From: an uncultured Dechloromonas sp.
Lineage (GTDB): Bacteria > Pseudomonadota > Gammaproteobacteria > Burkholderiales > Rhodocyclaceae
Direction of reading: 5' to 3'
Assembly: GCF_945957265.1 (NCBI RefSeq)
Contig: NZ_CAMFKO010000014.1
Location: 33,405-97,404, forward strand
DNA: 64,000 nt
The notes under the pieces are model-generated. The model saw only the letters and a program-made list of their open reading frames with translations. It was not told the DNA's origin and searched no databases. A program made the position numbers and the translations under genes. Shown in pieces: positions 36,477 to 44,947 of the stretch (positions are counted from its first letter, which is position 1; every line of letters starts with the position of its first letter).

Positions 36477-37826
36477 TCAGGCGGCGGGCGTTTCGTGCTT
36501 GATGCGCTTGAGCGCGACCTGCTTCTGGATGTTGCGGAAGTCCATTTCGCGGCCGTGTAGCGAATACAGCTTGCGCGTGCTGCCGAAGGTCTTCTTGGCG
36601 TCGTCGGCCTCCATCAGCGTTTCGGCCTGGTGGTCGGCGAGTTCGTGGTCGCCCAGGCTCAGCGCGGCGCGCAGGATGTCCAGGCGCGGTGTCGATTCGA
36701 GCGCCGCCGACATCAGCGCCGGACGCAGGCCGGCGAAGCGCGGCTTGCCTTTGCCGGGCGAGGAGATCGCCAGCAGCGCCGCATAGCTGGCCTGAAGGTC
36801 GAGCGTCAGGTTCTGCAATTCCGACTCTTTCAGGCCGACCAGGGTTTTTTCGGCGGCGATCACCTCGTTGCCATTGACCTGGCTGCGCGCCAGGGCGAGC
36901 CGGTCTTCCGGCTGCACGGCGCCCGGCATGCTGTCGTTGGCGATGACGTCGGCCATCGCGGCGCGCGCCGTCTCGTCGTCGCCGTTGAGGGTTGCGGCCT
37001 CGGCCAGCAGGCGCTTGCGCAGGTAGTTGCGCGGCGTTTTCTTGGCCACCTCGTCGAGCACGCGCTGCGCCTCTTCCGCTTCGCCCTGCGCCATGCAGAT
37101 GCTGGCCTTGAGGTCGGCGGCGTCGAAGAAGGTCGGGGTGCTGCTGACGACGCGCTCGATTTCCTCGCGCGCTTCGCTGAGCTTCTCCTGCCTGTGCAGG
37201 CTGCGCGCCACCCCGGCGCGCGCCCAGGGGAATTCGTAGTTGCTGAGGATCGTGCGGTAGGTTTCCTCGGCGGTCTTGGCGTTGCCGCTGGCCATTTCCG
37301 TTTCCGCCTGCTGGCGGAGGATTTCGAAACGGTAGGGGCGGCCGGCCTCGCTGTCGCGCTTCTTGGCGAGCAGGGCCAGCGCCTGGTCGAACTCCTGCTT
37401 GCGCTTGGCCCGGTAGTAATCCTTGAAGAACTCCTTCTTGGCGACGATGCGGTCCAGGCGCAGGAGCAGCTTGTCCGGCGAGAAAGGCTTGATGATGTAG
37501 TCGTCGGGAACCAGTTCGACGGCGGAAACGACCTGCTCGTAAGACTGTTCGCCGGTCACCATCATGAAGATGGTTTCGTCGGCGAGCAGGTTGAAGCGGC
37601 GCAGCTCTTCCAGCAGTTGCTGGCCGGAGCGGCCCTCGCCCAGCATGTAGTCGCACAGGATGATGTCCGGCGTGTTGTTGCGGATGCGGTACAGGGCGTC
37701 CTGGTAATTGGCGGCGAATTCGACGGCAAAGGCCCCGATGTTCTGGGCGACCGTGCGCAGCGCGTCGCGGGCGGTCGGCTGGTCGTCGATGACCAGGAAG
37801 CGCTTTTTGATGTAAGGGTTGTTCAT
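36477..37826 (-). CDS. Response regulator with TPR-like output domain
   Basis: This 449-residue protein has an N-terminal REC domain (acidic D14/D15, phospho-acceptor D59 in ILCDYMLGEG, Thr in MMVTGEQ, Lys in IIKPFSP). An all-helical region with TPR-like repeats follows (about 140-340, e.g. AGVARSLHRQEKLSEAREEIERV split over two repeats, then AEEAQRVLDEVA). No DNA-binding or enzymatic domain is seen, so it should act by protein contacts. It overlaps the downstream-numbered kinase gene, its likely partner, by 4 nt. Confidence 0.85.
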   Translation of the reverse strand: MNNPYIKKRFLVIDDQPTARDALRTVAQNIGAFAVEFAANYQDALYRIRNNTPDIILCDYMLGEGRSGQQLLEELRRFNLLADETIFMMVTGEQSYEQVVSAVELVPDDYIIKPFSPDKLLLRLDRIVAKKEFFKDYYRAKRKQEFDQALALLAKKRDSEAGRPYRFEILRQQAETEMASGNAKTAEETYRTILSNYEFPWARAGVARSLHRQEKLSEAREEIERVVSSTPTFFDAADLKASICMAQGEAEEAQRVLDEVAKKTPRNYLRKRLLAEAATLNGDDETARAAMADVIANDSMPGAVQPEDRLALARSQVNGNEVIAAEKTLVGLKESELQNLTLDLQASYAALLAISSPGKGKPRFAGLRPALMSAALESTPRLDILRAALSLGDHELADHQAETLMEADDAKKTFGSTRKLYSLHGREMDFRNIQKQVALKRIKHETPAA

Positions 37827-38431
37827 GGCAGCCACAGCGTGAAGCGGGCGCCGCCGAGCGGGCCGCCGTTGTCCAGGCGCAGGCTGCCCTGCCGCCCCTT
37901 GCGCGCATGCAGGGCGGCCAGGGTTTCGGCCAGCTTGAGCCCGGTGCCCCCGGCCGGCGGCACTTCCGCATAGCCGGGGCCGTCGTCTTCGACGCGCAGC
38001 AGCAAGCCGCCGTCGTCCAGCGCGGCGCCGAGGCGGACGCAGGTCTTGGCGAAACGCCCGGCATTCTGGACGGCGTTGTTGAGAATGTCGGTCAGCAGGT
38101 CGCGGTCGAGCGGCCATTCGTCGAAAACCTGGCAGTCGATTTCCAGCCGGATCTGCGTGGCCGCGAGATGATGGCGCTGGGCCAGGGCAACCTCGTCGCA
38201 CAGGTCGCCGACCACGGTCGGCACGATGGCCAGCGCCTGGTCGTCGCGGCCGAGCCGGTAGGCGGTCAGCGTGCGCGACAGGCGCTGGGCGGCGGATTCG
38301 ATGGCGTAGCGCGCTTCGCCGAGGTCGACGCCATGTCTGCTTTCGGCTTCGATCAGCGTCGATTCGGCCTGGAACAGCTGGTTTTTTGCGTCGTGAATGC
38401 CTGACGCCAGGATGTCGAGCAGTTTCTGCAT
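37823..38431 (-). CDS. Small soluble histidine kinase
   Basis: This 202-residue protein has no membrane or sensor domain. His13 in GIHDAKNQLF is the probable phospho-acceptor, in a HisKA-like first helix. An HATPase domain follows, with N box NNAVQNAGRF, G1 EDDGPGYAE and G2 GTGLKLAETLAALH. It overlaps the REC-TPR gene as ATGA. With no input domain, it must be governed by a partner or by the REC-TPR protein itself. The pair sits inside the B12 cluster with no visible link to it. Confidence 0.82.
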   Translation of the reverse strand: MQKLLDILASGIHDAKNQLFQAESTLIEAESRHGVDLGEARYAIESAAQRLSRTLTAYRLGRDDQALAIVPTVVGDLCDEVALAQRHHLAATQIRLEIDCQVFDEWPLDRDLLTDILNNAVQNAGRFAKTCVRLGAALDDGGLLLRVEDDGPGYAEVPPAGGTGLKLAETLAALHARKGRQGSLRLDNGGPLGGARFTLWLP

Positions 38432-38541
38432 GTCTTTATGTCGCCGATGGCGGTTGTCCCTCTGCGCGCAAGCATACGCCGGGCGGCGGGTGGATGGAAC
38501 CGTTGCCGCCTGTCGGGTGACCGGCGGCGCAAGCCGGTGCC

Positions 38542-39093
38542 TCAGCGGGGTTTGAGCGGCAGCGGCAGTCCGGCGGCAACCAGCGTGACCTGTTCGCAGA
38601 CGGCGGCGACGCGCTGGTTGAGGCGGCCCTGTTCGTCGGCGAACAGGCGCGACACCGGGTGCATGGGCACGATGCCCCAGCCGACTTCGTTGGAGACCAG
38701 GATGATGCGGCCCGGCAATTGCGGCAGCGCGTCGACCAGGGCGCCGGTCTGGGCGCGGAACAGCGGGCAGTCGATGGCCTCGCCGGCTTCGGCCTGGGTT
38801 GCCGCGCGGCCGGCGAAGAGCAGGTTGGACAGCCACAGGGTCAGGCAATCGACCAGCAGGCAGGTATCCGGCGCCGCCAGTTCGCGCAGGCGGTCGGCCA
38901 GGTGCAGGGTTTCCTCGATGCAGCCCCATTCGGCCGGGCGTCGTTCGCGGTGGTGGGCGACGCGGCGGGCCATTTCGCCGTCGAGCGCCTGGGCGGTGGC
39001 GACGTAGACGACCTTGAGGCCGGATTCGCGGGCGCGTTGTTCGGCGAGCAGGCTTTTGCCCGAACGCGCGCCGCCGAGGATCAGTTCTTTCAT
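38542..39093 (-). CDS. cobU: CobU/CobP adenosylcobinamide kinase/guanylyltransferase
   Basis: This 183-residue bifunctional enzyme phosphorylates adenosylcobinamide and transfers GMP to it. The P-loop GGARSGKS (about 6-13), ATAQALDGEM, the guanylylated-His region VAHHRERRP, LLVDCLTLWLSNLL and VSNEVGWGIVP are all present. It is divergent from cobT; only about 40 nt separate its ATG from the cobT -10 element. Confidence 0.95.
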   Translation of the reverse strand: MKELILGGARSGKSLLAEQRARESGLKVVYVATAQALDGEMARRVAHHRERRPAEWGCIEETLHLADRLRELAAPDTCLLVDCLTLWLSNLLFAGRAATQAEAGEAIDCPLFRAQTGALVDALPQLPGRIILVSNEVGWGIVPMHPVSRLFADEQGRLNQRVAAVCEQVTLVAAGLPLPLKPR

Positions 39094-39133
39094 GGCCGGC
39101 ATTGTGGGTGAAGGCCGGCAGGGCGGCAACCGG

Positions 39134-39139
39134 TATAAT
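39134..39139 (+). promoter_or_regulatory. -10 element for cobT-cobS
   Basis: A perfect TATAAT, just upstream of the riboswitch outer stem at 39147. No good -35 is seen. Confidence 0.55.
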
Positions 39140-39146
39140 GGGCGCT

Positions 39147-39291
39147 TCGACAATACGGAACCCGGTTTGAATCCGGGGCGGGCCCGCCGCTGTAATCGGG
39201 GACCGATGCCGCAACAGCCACTGCAATGGGGAAACAGACCCGGCGGGAAGGCGCGGTGGAGGAACGATCCGAAAGCCAGAAGACGTGTCGA
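39147..39291 (+). promoter_or_regulatory. Cobalamin riboswitch upstream of cobT
   Basis: The order of B12 riboswitch motifs is clear: AATACGGAACCCGGT, TTGAATCCGGGG, CGGGCCCGCCGCTGTAAT, CCACTGCAATGGGG, CGGGAAGGC and the B12 box AGCCAGAAGACGTG. The outer stem TCGACA (39147-39152) pairs with TGTCGA (39286-39291). A terminator follows before cobT. Confidence 0.95.
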
Positions 39292-39318
39292 TACCTGCTA
39301 GTTGAAAGCCTGTGGACA

Positions 39319-39365
39319 GGGCTTCGCGACCGCGTTTGGACAACGTTGCCGCGAGGCCCTTTTTT
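39319..39365 (+). terminator. Intrinsic terminator between B12 riboswitch and cobT
   Basis: GGGCTTCGCG pairs with CGCGAGGCCC (10 bp, one G-T pair), followed at once by TTTTTT. It ends 17 nt before the cobT ATG and should be the riboswitch output. Confidence 0.88.
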
Positions 39366-39381
39366 GCTTTTGGAGAATCGG

Positions 39382-40443
39382 ATGCATTCGTTTGACCATC
39401 AATTCAACATCGCTGCCCCGAACCGGGACATCGACACCGTCCTGCAACACAAGATCGACCGCAAGACCAAGCCGCTCGGCGCACTCGGCCAGCTGGAAAA
39501 AACCGCCCGCAAGATCGGCCTGATCCAGCAGACGCTGAACCCGCGCCTGGTCAACCCGCAGATGCTGGTCTTCGCCGGCGACCACGGCGCCGCCAAGGCC
39601 GGCGTGTCGGCCTACCCGCAGGACGTGACCTGGCAGATGGTCGAGAATTTCCTGGCCGGCGGCGCGGCGATCAACGTCTTCGCCCGCCAGAACGGTTTCG
39701 GGCTGTCGGTCATCGACGCCGGCGTGGCGCATGGTTTCGGCGGCGAGCGCGAAGGGCTGATCGACCTCAAGATCGCCCCCGGCACCGCCAACTACATCGA
39801 ACAACCGGCGATGACCGCGGCCCAGTGCGCCCAGGCCATCGAGCAGGGCGCCGGCATCGTGCTCGGGCTGGCCGCCGCCGGCTGCAATGTAGTCGGCTTC
39901 GGCGAAATGGGCATCGGCAATACCGCCTCCGCCTCGCTGCTCACCCACTGCCTGACCGGCCTGCCGCTGGCCGAATGCGTCGGGCGCGGCACCGGCCTGG
40001 ACGACGCCGGCCTCGCCCGCAAGCAGGACCTGCTCGACCAGGCCCTGCTACGCTACCGCAACGGCGGCGGCAACAACGATGCCTTTGCCGTGCTCGCCGA
40101 ATTCGGCGGCTTCGAGATCGCCACCATGGTTGGCGCCATGCTGGCTGCGGCCGAAGCGAAGATGGTGCTGCTCATCGACGGCTTCATCGTCGGCTCGGCC
40201 GCCCTGGTCGCTTCGCGCCTCGCCCCGGCCCTGCTCGACTACTGCGTCTTCTGCCACCGTTCGGCCGAAGCCGGCCATCGCACCCAGTTGCTGGCCATGG
40301 GCGCCGAACCGCTGCTCGACCTTGGCCTGCGCCTCGGCGAAGGCACCGGCGCCGCGCTGGCCTATCCGCTGGTCCAGGCGGCGGTCGATTTCCTCAACGA
40401 GATGGCCAGCTTCGAGTCGGCCGGCGTGTCGGACAAGGAATGA
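39382..40443 (+). CDS. cobT: CobT, nicotinate-nucleotide:DMB phosphoribosyltransferase
   Basis: This 353-residue enzyme activates DMB to alpha-ribazole phosphate. The catalytic glutamate is Glu320 in LGEGTGAAL (E317 in Salmonella CobT). [28 protein letters not shown] and [12 protein letters not shown] are family hallmarks. The ATG at 39382 has GGAG eight bases upstream. It overlaps cobS by 4 nt. Confidence 0.97.
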   Translation: MHSFDHQFNIAAPNRDIDTVLQHKIDRKTKPLGALGQLEKTARKIGLIQQTLNPRLVNPQMLVFAGDHGAAKAGVSAYPQDVTWQMVENFLAGGAAINVFARQNGFGLSVIDAGVAHGFGGEREGLIDLKIAPGTANYIEQPAMTAAQCAQAIEQGAGIVLGLAAAGCNVVGFGEMGIGNTASASLLTHCLTGLPLAECVGRGTGLDDAGLARKQDLLDQALLRYRNGGGNNDAFAVLAEFGGFEIATMVGAMLAAAEAKMVLLIDGFIVGSAALVASRLAPALLDYCVFCHRSAEAGHRTQLLAMGAEPLLDLGLRLGEGTGAALAYPLVQAAVDFLNEMASFESAGVSDKE

Positions 40444-41210
40444 TCCGCCGCGAGCTCGAATACTTCTTCGGCGCCATCCGCTTCTTCACGCGGCTGCCGG
40501 TGCCCGGCTGGGTCGGGCATTCGGCCGAGGCGCTGAGCCATTCGGCACGCTATTTCCCGGCCGTCGGCCTGGTCGTCGGCGGCATCGGCGCCCTGGTCTA
40601 TTGGCTGGCACTGCACCTGTGGCCGCAGCCGGTCGCGGTGCTGCTGTCGATGGCGGCGACCCTGTACGCCACCGGCGGCTTCCACGAGGACGGCCTGTCG
40701 GACACCGCCGACGGCCTCGGCGGTGGCTGGGACAAGCAGCGCATCCTCGACATCATGAAGGACTCCCGGGTCGGCAGCTACGGCGTCATCGCCATGGTGC
40801 TGGCGCTGCTCGGCAAGTTCGTGCTGCTCTCGTCGCTGGAACCGGCGCTGGTGCCCTTGGCGCTGCTTGCCGGGCATGCTGTATCGCGTTTTTGCGCGAC
40901 GACGCTGCTGGCGACCATGGACTACGTCCGCGACGACGCCCTGAGCAAGGCCAAGCCATTGGCCACCCGCATGTCCGCCCGCGCCTTGCTGGTCGCCCTG
41001 TGTTTCGCCATCGCGCCGCTGGCGGCGCTGCCTTTGTGGAAAGCCTTGGCCGGAGTGGCGCTCGCTGCCATGCTTACGCTGTGGCTGGTCGGAAAATTCA
41101 GGCGCTGGCTGGGGGGGTATACCGGGGATTGCCTGGGGGCGACGCAGCAATTGGCGGAGATTGGGTTTTATCTGGGTCTGGCGGCGAATATGGCCGTTCT
41201 GGTGCCTTAA
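40440..41210 (+). CDS. cobS: CobS (CobV), adenosylcobinamide-GDP ribazoletransferase
   Basis: This 256-residue membrane enzyme joins alpha-ribazole (phosphate) to adenosylcobinamide-GDP, the last assembly step. It has about six hydrophobic segments, and the conserved acidic loop [18 protein letters not shown] and [10 protein letters not shown] are present. The stop codon lies within the first copy of an 8-bp direct repeat that bounds the following low-GC islet. Confidence 0.96.
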   Translation: MIRRELEYFFGAIRFFTRLPVPGWVGHSAEALSHSARYFPAVGLVVGGIGALVYWLALHLWPQPVAVLLSMAATLYATGGFHEDGLSDTADGLGGGWDKQRILDIMKDSRVGSYGVIAMVLALLGKFVLLSSLEPALVPLALLAGHAVSRFCATTLLATMDYVRDDALSKAKPLATRMSARALLVALCFAIAPLAALPLWKALAGVALAAMLTLWLVGKFRRWLGGYTGDCLGATQQLAEIGFYLGLAANMAVLVP

Positions 41211-41212
41211 CT
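41205..41212. repeat. 8-bp direct repeat, left copy (CCTTAACT)
   Basis: CCTTAACT spans the cobS stop codon (TAA at 41208-41210). An identical copy lies at 42128-42135, directly before cobC. The pair brackets a 915-nt low-GC segment. Confidence 0.6.
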
Positions 41213-41310
41213 CCGCTGACTACAAAACCATCCTTTAAATAGCCTTATTGAAGCTTTATAGGTATTCGTCACATCAATTTCCTTGTTGGGTGCGAGATTC
41301 GAAACGCATA

Positions 41311-41330
41311 ATTGATGCATGGGCATCAAT
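41311..41330. repeat. Operator-like palindrome upstream of the islet lipoprotein
   Basis: ATTGATGC-ATGG-GCATCAAT is a perfect 8-bp inverted repeat in the AT-rich leader, 69 nt before the lipoprotein GTG. The half-site spacing (8 nt between TTGAT and ATCAA) does not fit FNR. It may be a binding site for another dimeric regulator. Confidence 0.5.
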
Positions 41331-41398
41331 TCATACGTGAATCGAGTGACTCTGTTTAATAACGCTTAAGCGCCATTTTCAACAGGGAGGTAATTGCC

Positions 41399-42037
41399 GT
41401 GGTATCTGGGGTCAAAGCAAAAGGAATAGCGATCATGCGAGGGCTAATGGTCGTTGCAATTGCCGTTCTTGTCAGTGCGTGCGGTACAACTTTCAATTCG
41501 CGGGGACAAGTCTATGACGGCCCCGGCCAAGTTACTGCCGTGTACGTCTATTCATTTCTTGATCTGCGCGAAGGGGCTCTCGGCAAGCAGTTTCTTGTCG
41601 AAGTAAGGCGTCAGCTGTCTGATGCACTGTCCAAAGAGGGCATTAGGACGAAACAGCTTTGGTTTAACGAGTCGCCGCTCCGGGCACAGTTTTCGTTGGA
41701 GGCCAAGGGGCCAAATCCGGCAACGACCAATACGCGAGTGCCGGTTGATGAGGTGGTTGTGGCGACCCGCGAAGATGAGCAGTCCTTCGGTGCCACGCAT
41801 CGGCTGCTAGTATTCCCGGCCTCGGTAATGATGTCCAACACGGGCTCGAACTTCGACATCCGGTGGACGCTTATCGACGCTCAGACGAACAAAGTTCACT
41901 GGTCGACAACATCCTTCAGTTCTCATATGAAGTGGTTTCTCGGCGATGAAAATCCGACAGGGCGAGCCACGGAATTTGTGGATGGCCTTATGGCTGAGCT
42001 GCGTAAGTCCCACGTGATTTCTGGTCGTGGCCCCTGA
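41399..42037 (+). CDS. Low-GC lipoprotein of unknown function
   Basis: This 212-residue protein has a basic N-terminus, a hydrophobic core and lipobox LVSAC (Cys about 26), then a mixed alpha/beta domain (VTAVYVYSFLDLREG, QLSDALSKEGI, FDIRWTLIDAQTNKVHWSTTS). The family is not recognised. The GTG at 41399 was chosen because AGGGAGG lies eight bases upstream; an ATG at 41435 would leave a shorter signal. GC is visibly lower than in all neighbours (29 of the first 60 bases after the start are G or C). It is bounded by an 8-bp direct repeat and separates cobS from cobC, so it looks acquired. Confidence 0.8.
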   Translation: MVSGVKAKGIAIMRGLMVVAIAVLVSACGTTFNSRGQVYDGPGQVTAVYVYSFLDLREGALGKQFLVEVRRQLSDALSKEGIRTKQLWFNESPLRAQFSLEAKGPNPATTNTRVPVDEVVVATREDEQSFGATHRLLVFPASVMMSNTGSNFDIRWTLIDAQTNKVHWSTTSFSSHMKWFLGDENPTGRATEFVDGLMAELRKSHVISGRGP

Positions 42038-42127
42038 TTTTTCAGCTGTTGGCTGCCAGATTCCAACATTGAACGTCTGTTTTTCGAATTGCCTGCTTTC
42101 GCTTTGGGCGTGAAGCAGGGTTCCAAC

Positions 42128-42135
42128 CCTTAACT
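42128..42135. repeat. 8-bp direct repeat, right copy (CCTTAACT)
   Basis: Identical to 41205-41212. Joining the two copies would leave cobC starting about 11 nt after the cobS stop, a normal operon spacing. Confidence 0.6.
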
Positions 42136-42141
42136 AGCCAG

Positions 42142-42654
42142 ATGCGCCTCCACCTGATCCGCCACCCCAAGCCCCTGATCGAAGCCGGTATCTGCTATGG
42201 CCGGCTCGATTGCCCGGCGGAAGATGCGGTTTCGGCGGCCGCCAGCCTGTTGGCTGAGCTGCCGCCCGGATTGCCGGTATGGAGCAGCCCCTTGCGCCGT
42301 TGTCGCGACCTGGCCGAGCGGCTGCATGCTCAGCCCGTCATCGACGACCGCCTTGCCGAGATGGACTTCGGTGCCTGGGAAGGCCGACGCTGGGATGACA
42401 TTCCCCGTGCCGAGCTCGACGCCTGGGCAGCCGATGTCGCTGGCTACGCCCCACCGGGCGGCGAGTCGCCGCGCGCATTGCAGCGGCGGGCGCTGGATTT
42501 CGTGGCTTCGCTTGCCGTGCCGGAGGCGGTGATCGTCACCCACGCCGGGGTGATCCGCACCCTGCTGGCCCATTGGCAGGGCCTGCCGCCCGAGCGGTGG
42601 ACGGAGCTGAGCTTCCCCTACGCTTCCTGCACGCGGGTCGATGTCCCCCGGTAG
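42142..42654 (+). CDS. cobC: CobC, alpha-ribazole phosphatase (histidine phosphatase family)
   Basis: This 170-residue protein has the histidine phosphatase fold. The catalytic His is in LIRHPKP (RHP replaces the common RHG), followed by WSSPLRRCRDLA, the acid/base region EMDFGAWEGRRW and the second His in VIVTHAGVIR. It dephosphorylates alpha-ribazole phosphate (or adenosylcobalamin phosphate). It is separated from cobS by the low-GC islet. It is followed after 10 nt by the LPS cluster. No clear ribosome site precedes the ATG. Confidence 0.88.
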   Translation: MRLHLIRHPKPLIEAGICYGRLDCPAEDAVSAAASLLAELPPGLPVWSSPLRRCRDLAERLHAQPVIDDRLAEMDFGAWEGRRWDDIPRAELDAWAADVAGYAPPGGESPRALQRRALDFVASLAVPEAVIVTHAGVIRTLLAHWQGLPPERWTELSFPYASCTRVDVPR

Positions 42655-42664
42655 AATGCCGGCC

Positions 42665-43759
42665 ATGGAAAATTTCAATCCCCTGCGCGACGCGATTCCG
42701 GTTGGCGACATCCGCCGGGCGCTGGTCATCAAGCTGCGCCATCACGGCGACGTGCTGGTCAGCTCGCCGGTTTTCTCGGTGCTCAAGGCGCACGCGCCGC
42801 AGGCCGAGATCGACGCGCTGGTCTATGCCGATACGGCCGAGATGGTGACGCTGCATCCGGCCATCGCGCAGGTGCACACCATCGACCGCAAATGGAAGCA
42901 GTTGGGGGCGATGGGGCAGCTCAAGGCCGAACTGGCGCTGTACAACGCCCAGAAGGCGCGGGGTTACGACCTGATCATCCACCTCACCGAGCATTGGCGC
43001 GGCGCCTGGCTGTGCCGGCTGCTCAAGCCGCGCTGGTCGGTCGGTCCGGCGGTGAAGGGGCGGCCGAAGCGCTGGAAACAGAGCTTCACGCACCTCCAGA
43101 CCATCCACAACCCGCAGCGCCACATGGCGGAGACCAACCTGGATTCGCTGCGCCGCCTGGGCATCCGGCCGGGGCCGGACGAGCGGCGCCTGACGCTGGT
43201 GCCGGGGCCGGCGGCCGAAGCGGCGGTGGCGACGTATCTCGCTGGTTTTGGCCTGAAGGGCAAGGATTTCATCCATGTCCATCCGGCCTCGCGCTGGTTC
43301 TTCAAGTGCTGGCCGGTCGAGCGCATGGCGGCGCTGGTCGAGCGCTTGCAGGCGGCGGGCCATGCCGTGGTCCTGACGGCGGCACCGAGCAACGACGAAA
43401 AGGCCATGCTGGAGGCCATCCAGGCGCGGTTGGCCAAGCCGGCCTTCAGCCTGTCCGGCCAGTTGTCGCTGAAGGAACTGGCGGCACTGACCCAGGCGTC
43501 GAAGCTGTTCATCGGCGTCGATTCGGCACCCATGCACATTGCGGCGGCGGTCGGCACGCCGACCGTGGCGCTGTTCGGGCCATCCGGCGACAAGCAGTGG
43601 GGGCCGTGGAGCGCGAACAGCCGCGTCGTCGCGAGCCAGGTTCACCCGTGCCGCCCCTGCGGCCACGACGGTTGCGGCGGCGGCAAGGTCAGCGACTGCC
43701 TGACCTCGATTGCCGTCGACGACGTGATGGCCGCCGCACAGGAATTCCTCGGCGCGTGA
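42665..43759 (+). CDS. rfaQ: GT9 LPS heptosyltransferase (RfaQ-like)
   Basis: This 364-residue GT9 enzyme resembles putative heptosyltransferase III (RfaQ): LVIKLRHHGDVLVSSPVFSVLK at the N-terminus, HVHPASRWFFKCWP in the donor half, and FIGVDSAPMHIAAAVGTPTVALFGPSG for the ADP-heptose site. A C-terminal cysteine cluster (C-x2-C-x4-C-x7-C) is present. It would add heptose to the LPS inner core on the cytoplasmic face. It overlaps the next gene as GTGA. A start eight codons earlier lies inside cobC and was rejected. Confidence 0.88.
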   Translation: MENFNPLRDAIPVGDIRRALVIKLRHHGDVLVSSPVFSVLKAHAPQAEIDALVYADTAEMVTLHPAIAQVHTIDRKWKQLGAMGQLKAELALYNAQKARGYDLIIHLTEHWRGAWLCRLLKPRWSVGPAVKGRPKRWKQSFTHLQTIHNPQRHMAETNLDSLRRLGIRPGPDERRLTLVPGPAAEAAVATYLAGFGLKGKDFIHVHPASRWFFKCWPVERMAALVERLQAAGHAVVLTAAPSNDEKAMLEAIQARLAKPAFSLSGQLSLKELAALTQASKLFIGVDSAPMHIAAAVGTPTVALFGPSGDKQWGPWSANSRVVASQVHPCRPCGHDGCGGGKVSDCLTSIAVDDVMAAAQEFLGA

Positions 43760-44898
43760 AGATCGCCATCGTTCGCCAGCGCTACAACCCGTTCGGCGGC
43801 GCCGAGCGTTTCGTCGAGCGCGCCCTCGGCGCGCTGGCCGGCGAGGGGGCCGAGGTGACGCTGATCACCCGCAGCTGGGACGGCGCGCCGCGTGCCGATT
43901 TCCGGCAGATCACCTGCGACCCGGCCTATTCCCGGTTGCTCGGCGGACGGGCGGCGCGCGACCGCAGTTTTGCCGCCGCGGCGCAGGCCGAAATGACCAG
44001 GGGCGGCTTCGACATCACCCAGTCGCACGAGCGCATTCCCGGGTGCATGATCTTCCGCGCCGGCGACGGCGTGCATGCCGCCTGGCTCGACCATCGCGCC
44101 CGCATCCTCGGGCCGCTGCAGCGGGCGACGCAACGCTGGTCGCCGTATCACCGCTACGTGCTGGGGGCGGAAAAGGCCATGTTCGGCCATCCGGCCCTGC
44201 GTGCCGTGATCTGCAACTCGCGGATGGTCGCCGACGAGGTCGAACGCTACTACGGCGTGGCGCGCAGCAAGCTGCAGGTGATCTACAACGGCGTCGATAC
44301 CGAGGTCTTCCACCCCGGGCTGGCCGATGAATTCCGGCGCTCGATGCGGGCCGGCAATGGCATTCCCGACGCGGCGCCGCTGCTGCTCTTCGTCGGCAGC
44401 GGTTTCGAGCGCAAGGGCGTGCCGCAGTTGCTGCGGGCCGTGGCACGCATGCAGCGAACCGATGCGCGCATCGTCATCGTCGGCGCCGACCGTAAATTGA
44501 AGGCGATGCAGAAATTGTCCGGGCTGCTCGGGCTGAGCCGGCGCGTGCTGTTCACCGGGCCGCTCAAGGATGTCCGCCCGTGGTACGGCGCGGCCGACGG
44601 CTTCGTGCTGCCGACCCTCTACGATCCGTGCCCCAACGCCGCGCTGGAGGCCCTGGCCTGCGGCCTGCCGGTAGTCACCTCGACGACCTGCGGGGCGCAG
44701 GAGTGGGTGCGCTCCGGTGACAACGGCTGGGTGGTCGATGCCGTCGATATCAACGGCCTGGCGCAGCGTCTCGACGACCTCGCCGGGCTGGCCGGCAACG
44801 CCGAGGCCCGGGCGGCCGCGAGGGCGGTCGCCGAGCCGCTGACCCTGCCGGCGATGGCCGACCGGCTGCTGACGCTGTACCGCGCGCTGGGCCGCTGA
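43756..44898 (+). CDS. GT4 family glycosyltransferase
   Basis: This 380-residue GT-B enzyme has a Gly-rich N-terminus (RYNPFGGAERFVERAL), a C-terminal GT4 domain (LLFVGSGFERKGVPQLL), and the E-x7-E motif region (PCPNAALEALACGLPVVTS). The start is a GTG overlapping the rfaQ stop. It is most like WaaG-type core glycosyltransferases, with the SHERIPGCMIFRAGDG segment typical of that group. Sugar specificity is inferred only. Confidence 0.85.
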   Translation: MKIAIVRQRYNPFGGAERFVERALGALAGEGAEVTLITRSWDGAPRADFRQITCDPAYSRLLGGRAARDRSFAAAAQAEMTRGGFDITQSHERIPGCMIFRAGDGVHAAWLDHRARILGPLQRATQRWSPYHRYVLGAEKAMFGHPALRAVICNSRMVADEVERYYGVARSKLQVIYNGVDTEVFHPGLADEFRRSMRAGNGIPDAAPLLLFVGSGFERKGVPQLLRAVARMQRTDARIVIVGADRKLKAMQKLSGLLGLSRRVLFTGPLKDVRPWYGAADGFVLPTLYDPCPNAALEALACGLPVVTSTTCGAQEWVRSGDNGWVVDAVDINGLAQRLDDLAGLAGNAEARAAARAVAEPLTLPAMADRLLTLYRALGR

Positions 44899-44909
44899 CG
44901 CGGCGCAGG

Positions 44910-44915
44910 TATAAT
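44910..44915 (+). promoter_or_regulatory. -10 element for msbA and following LPS genes
   Basis: A perfect TATAAT, 32 nt before the msbA ATG, in the only gap of the cluster (49 nt). The -35 is poor. Confidence 0.5.
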
Positions 44916-44947
44916 CCCGGGTTCTACTTTTTGCTTCAAGGATTTGC

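Noticed and set aside
41311..41330. FNR site at the palindrome before the islet lipoprotein
   Set aside because: The TTGAT and ATCAA half-sites are 8 nt apart, whereas FNR needs 4.
41213..42127. Islet as a complete insertion sequence
   Set aside because: No transposase frame and no terminal inverted repeats were found between the direct repeats.
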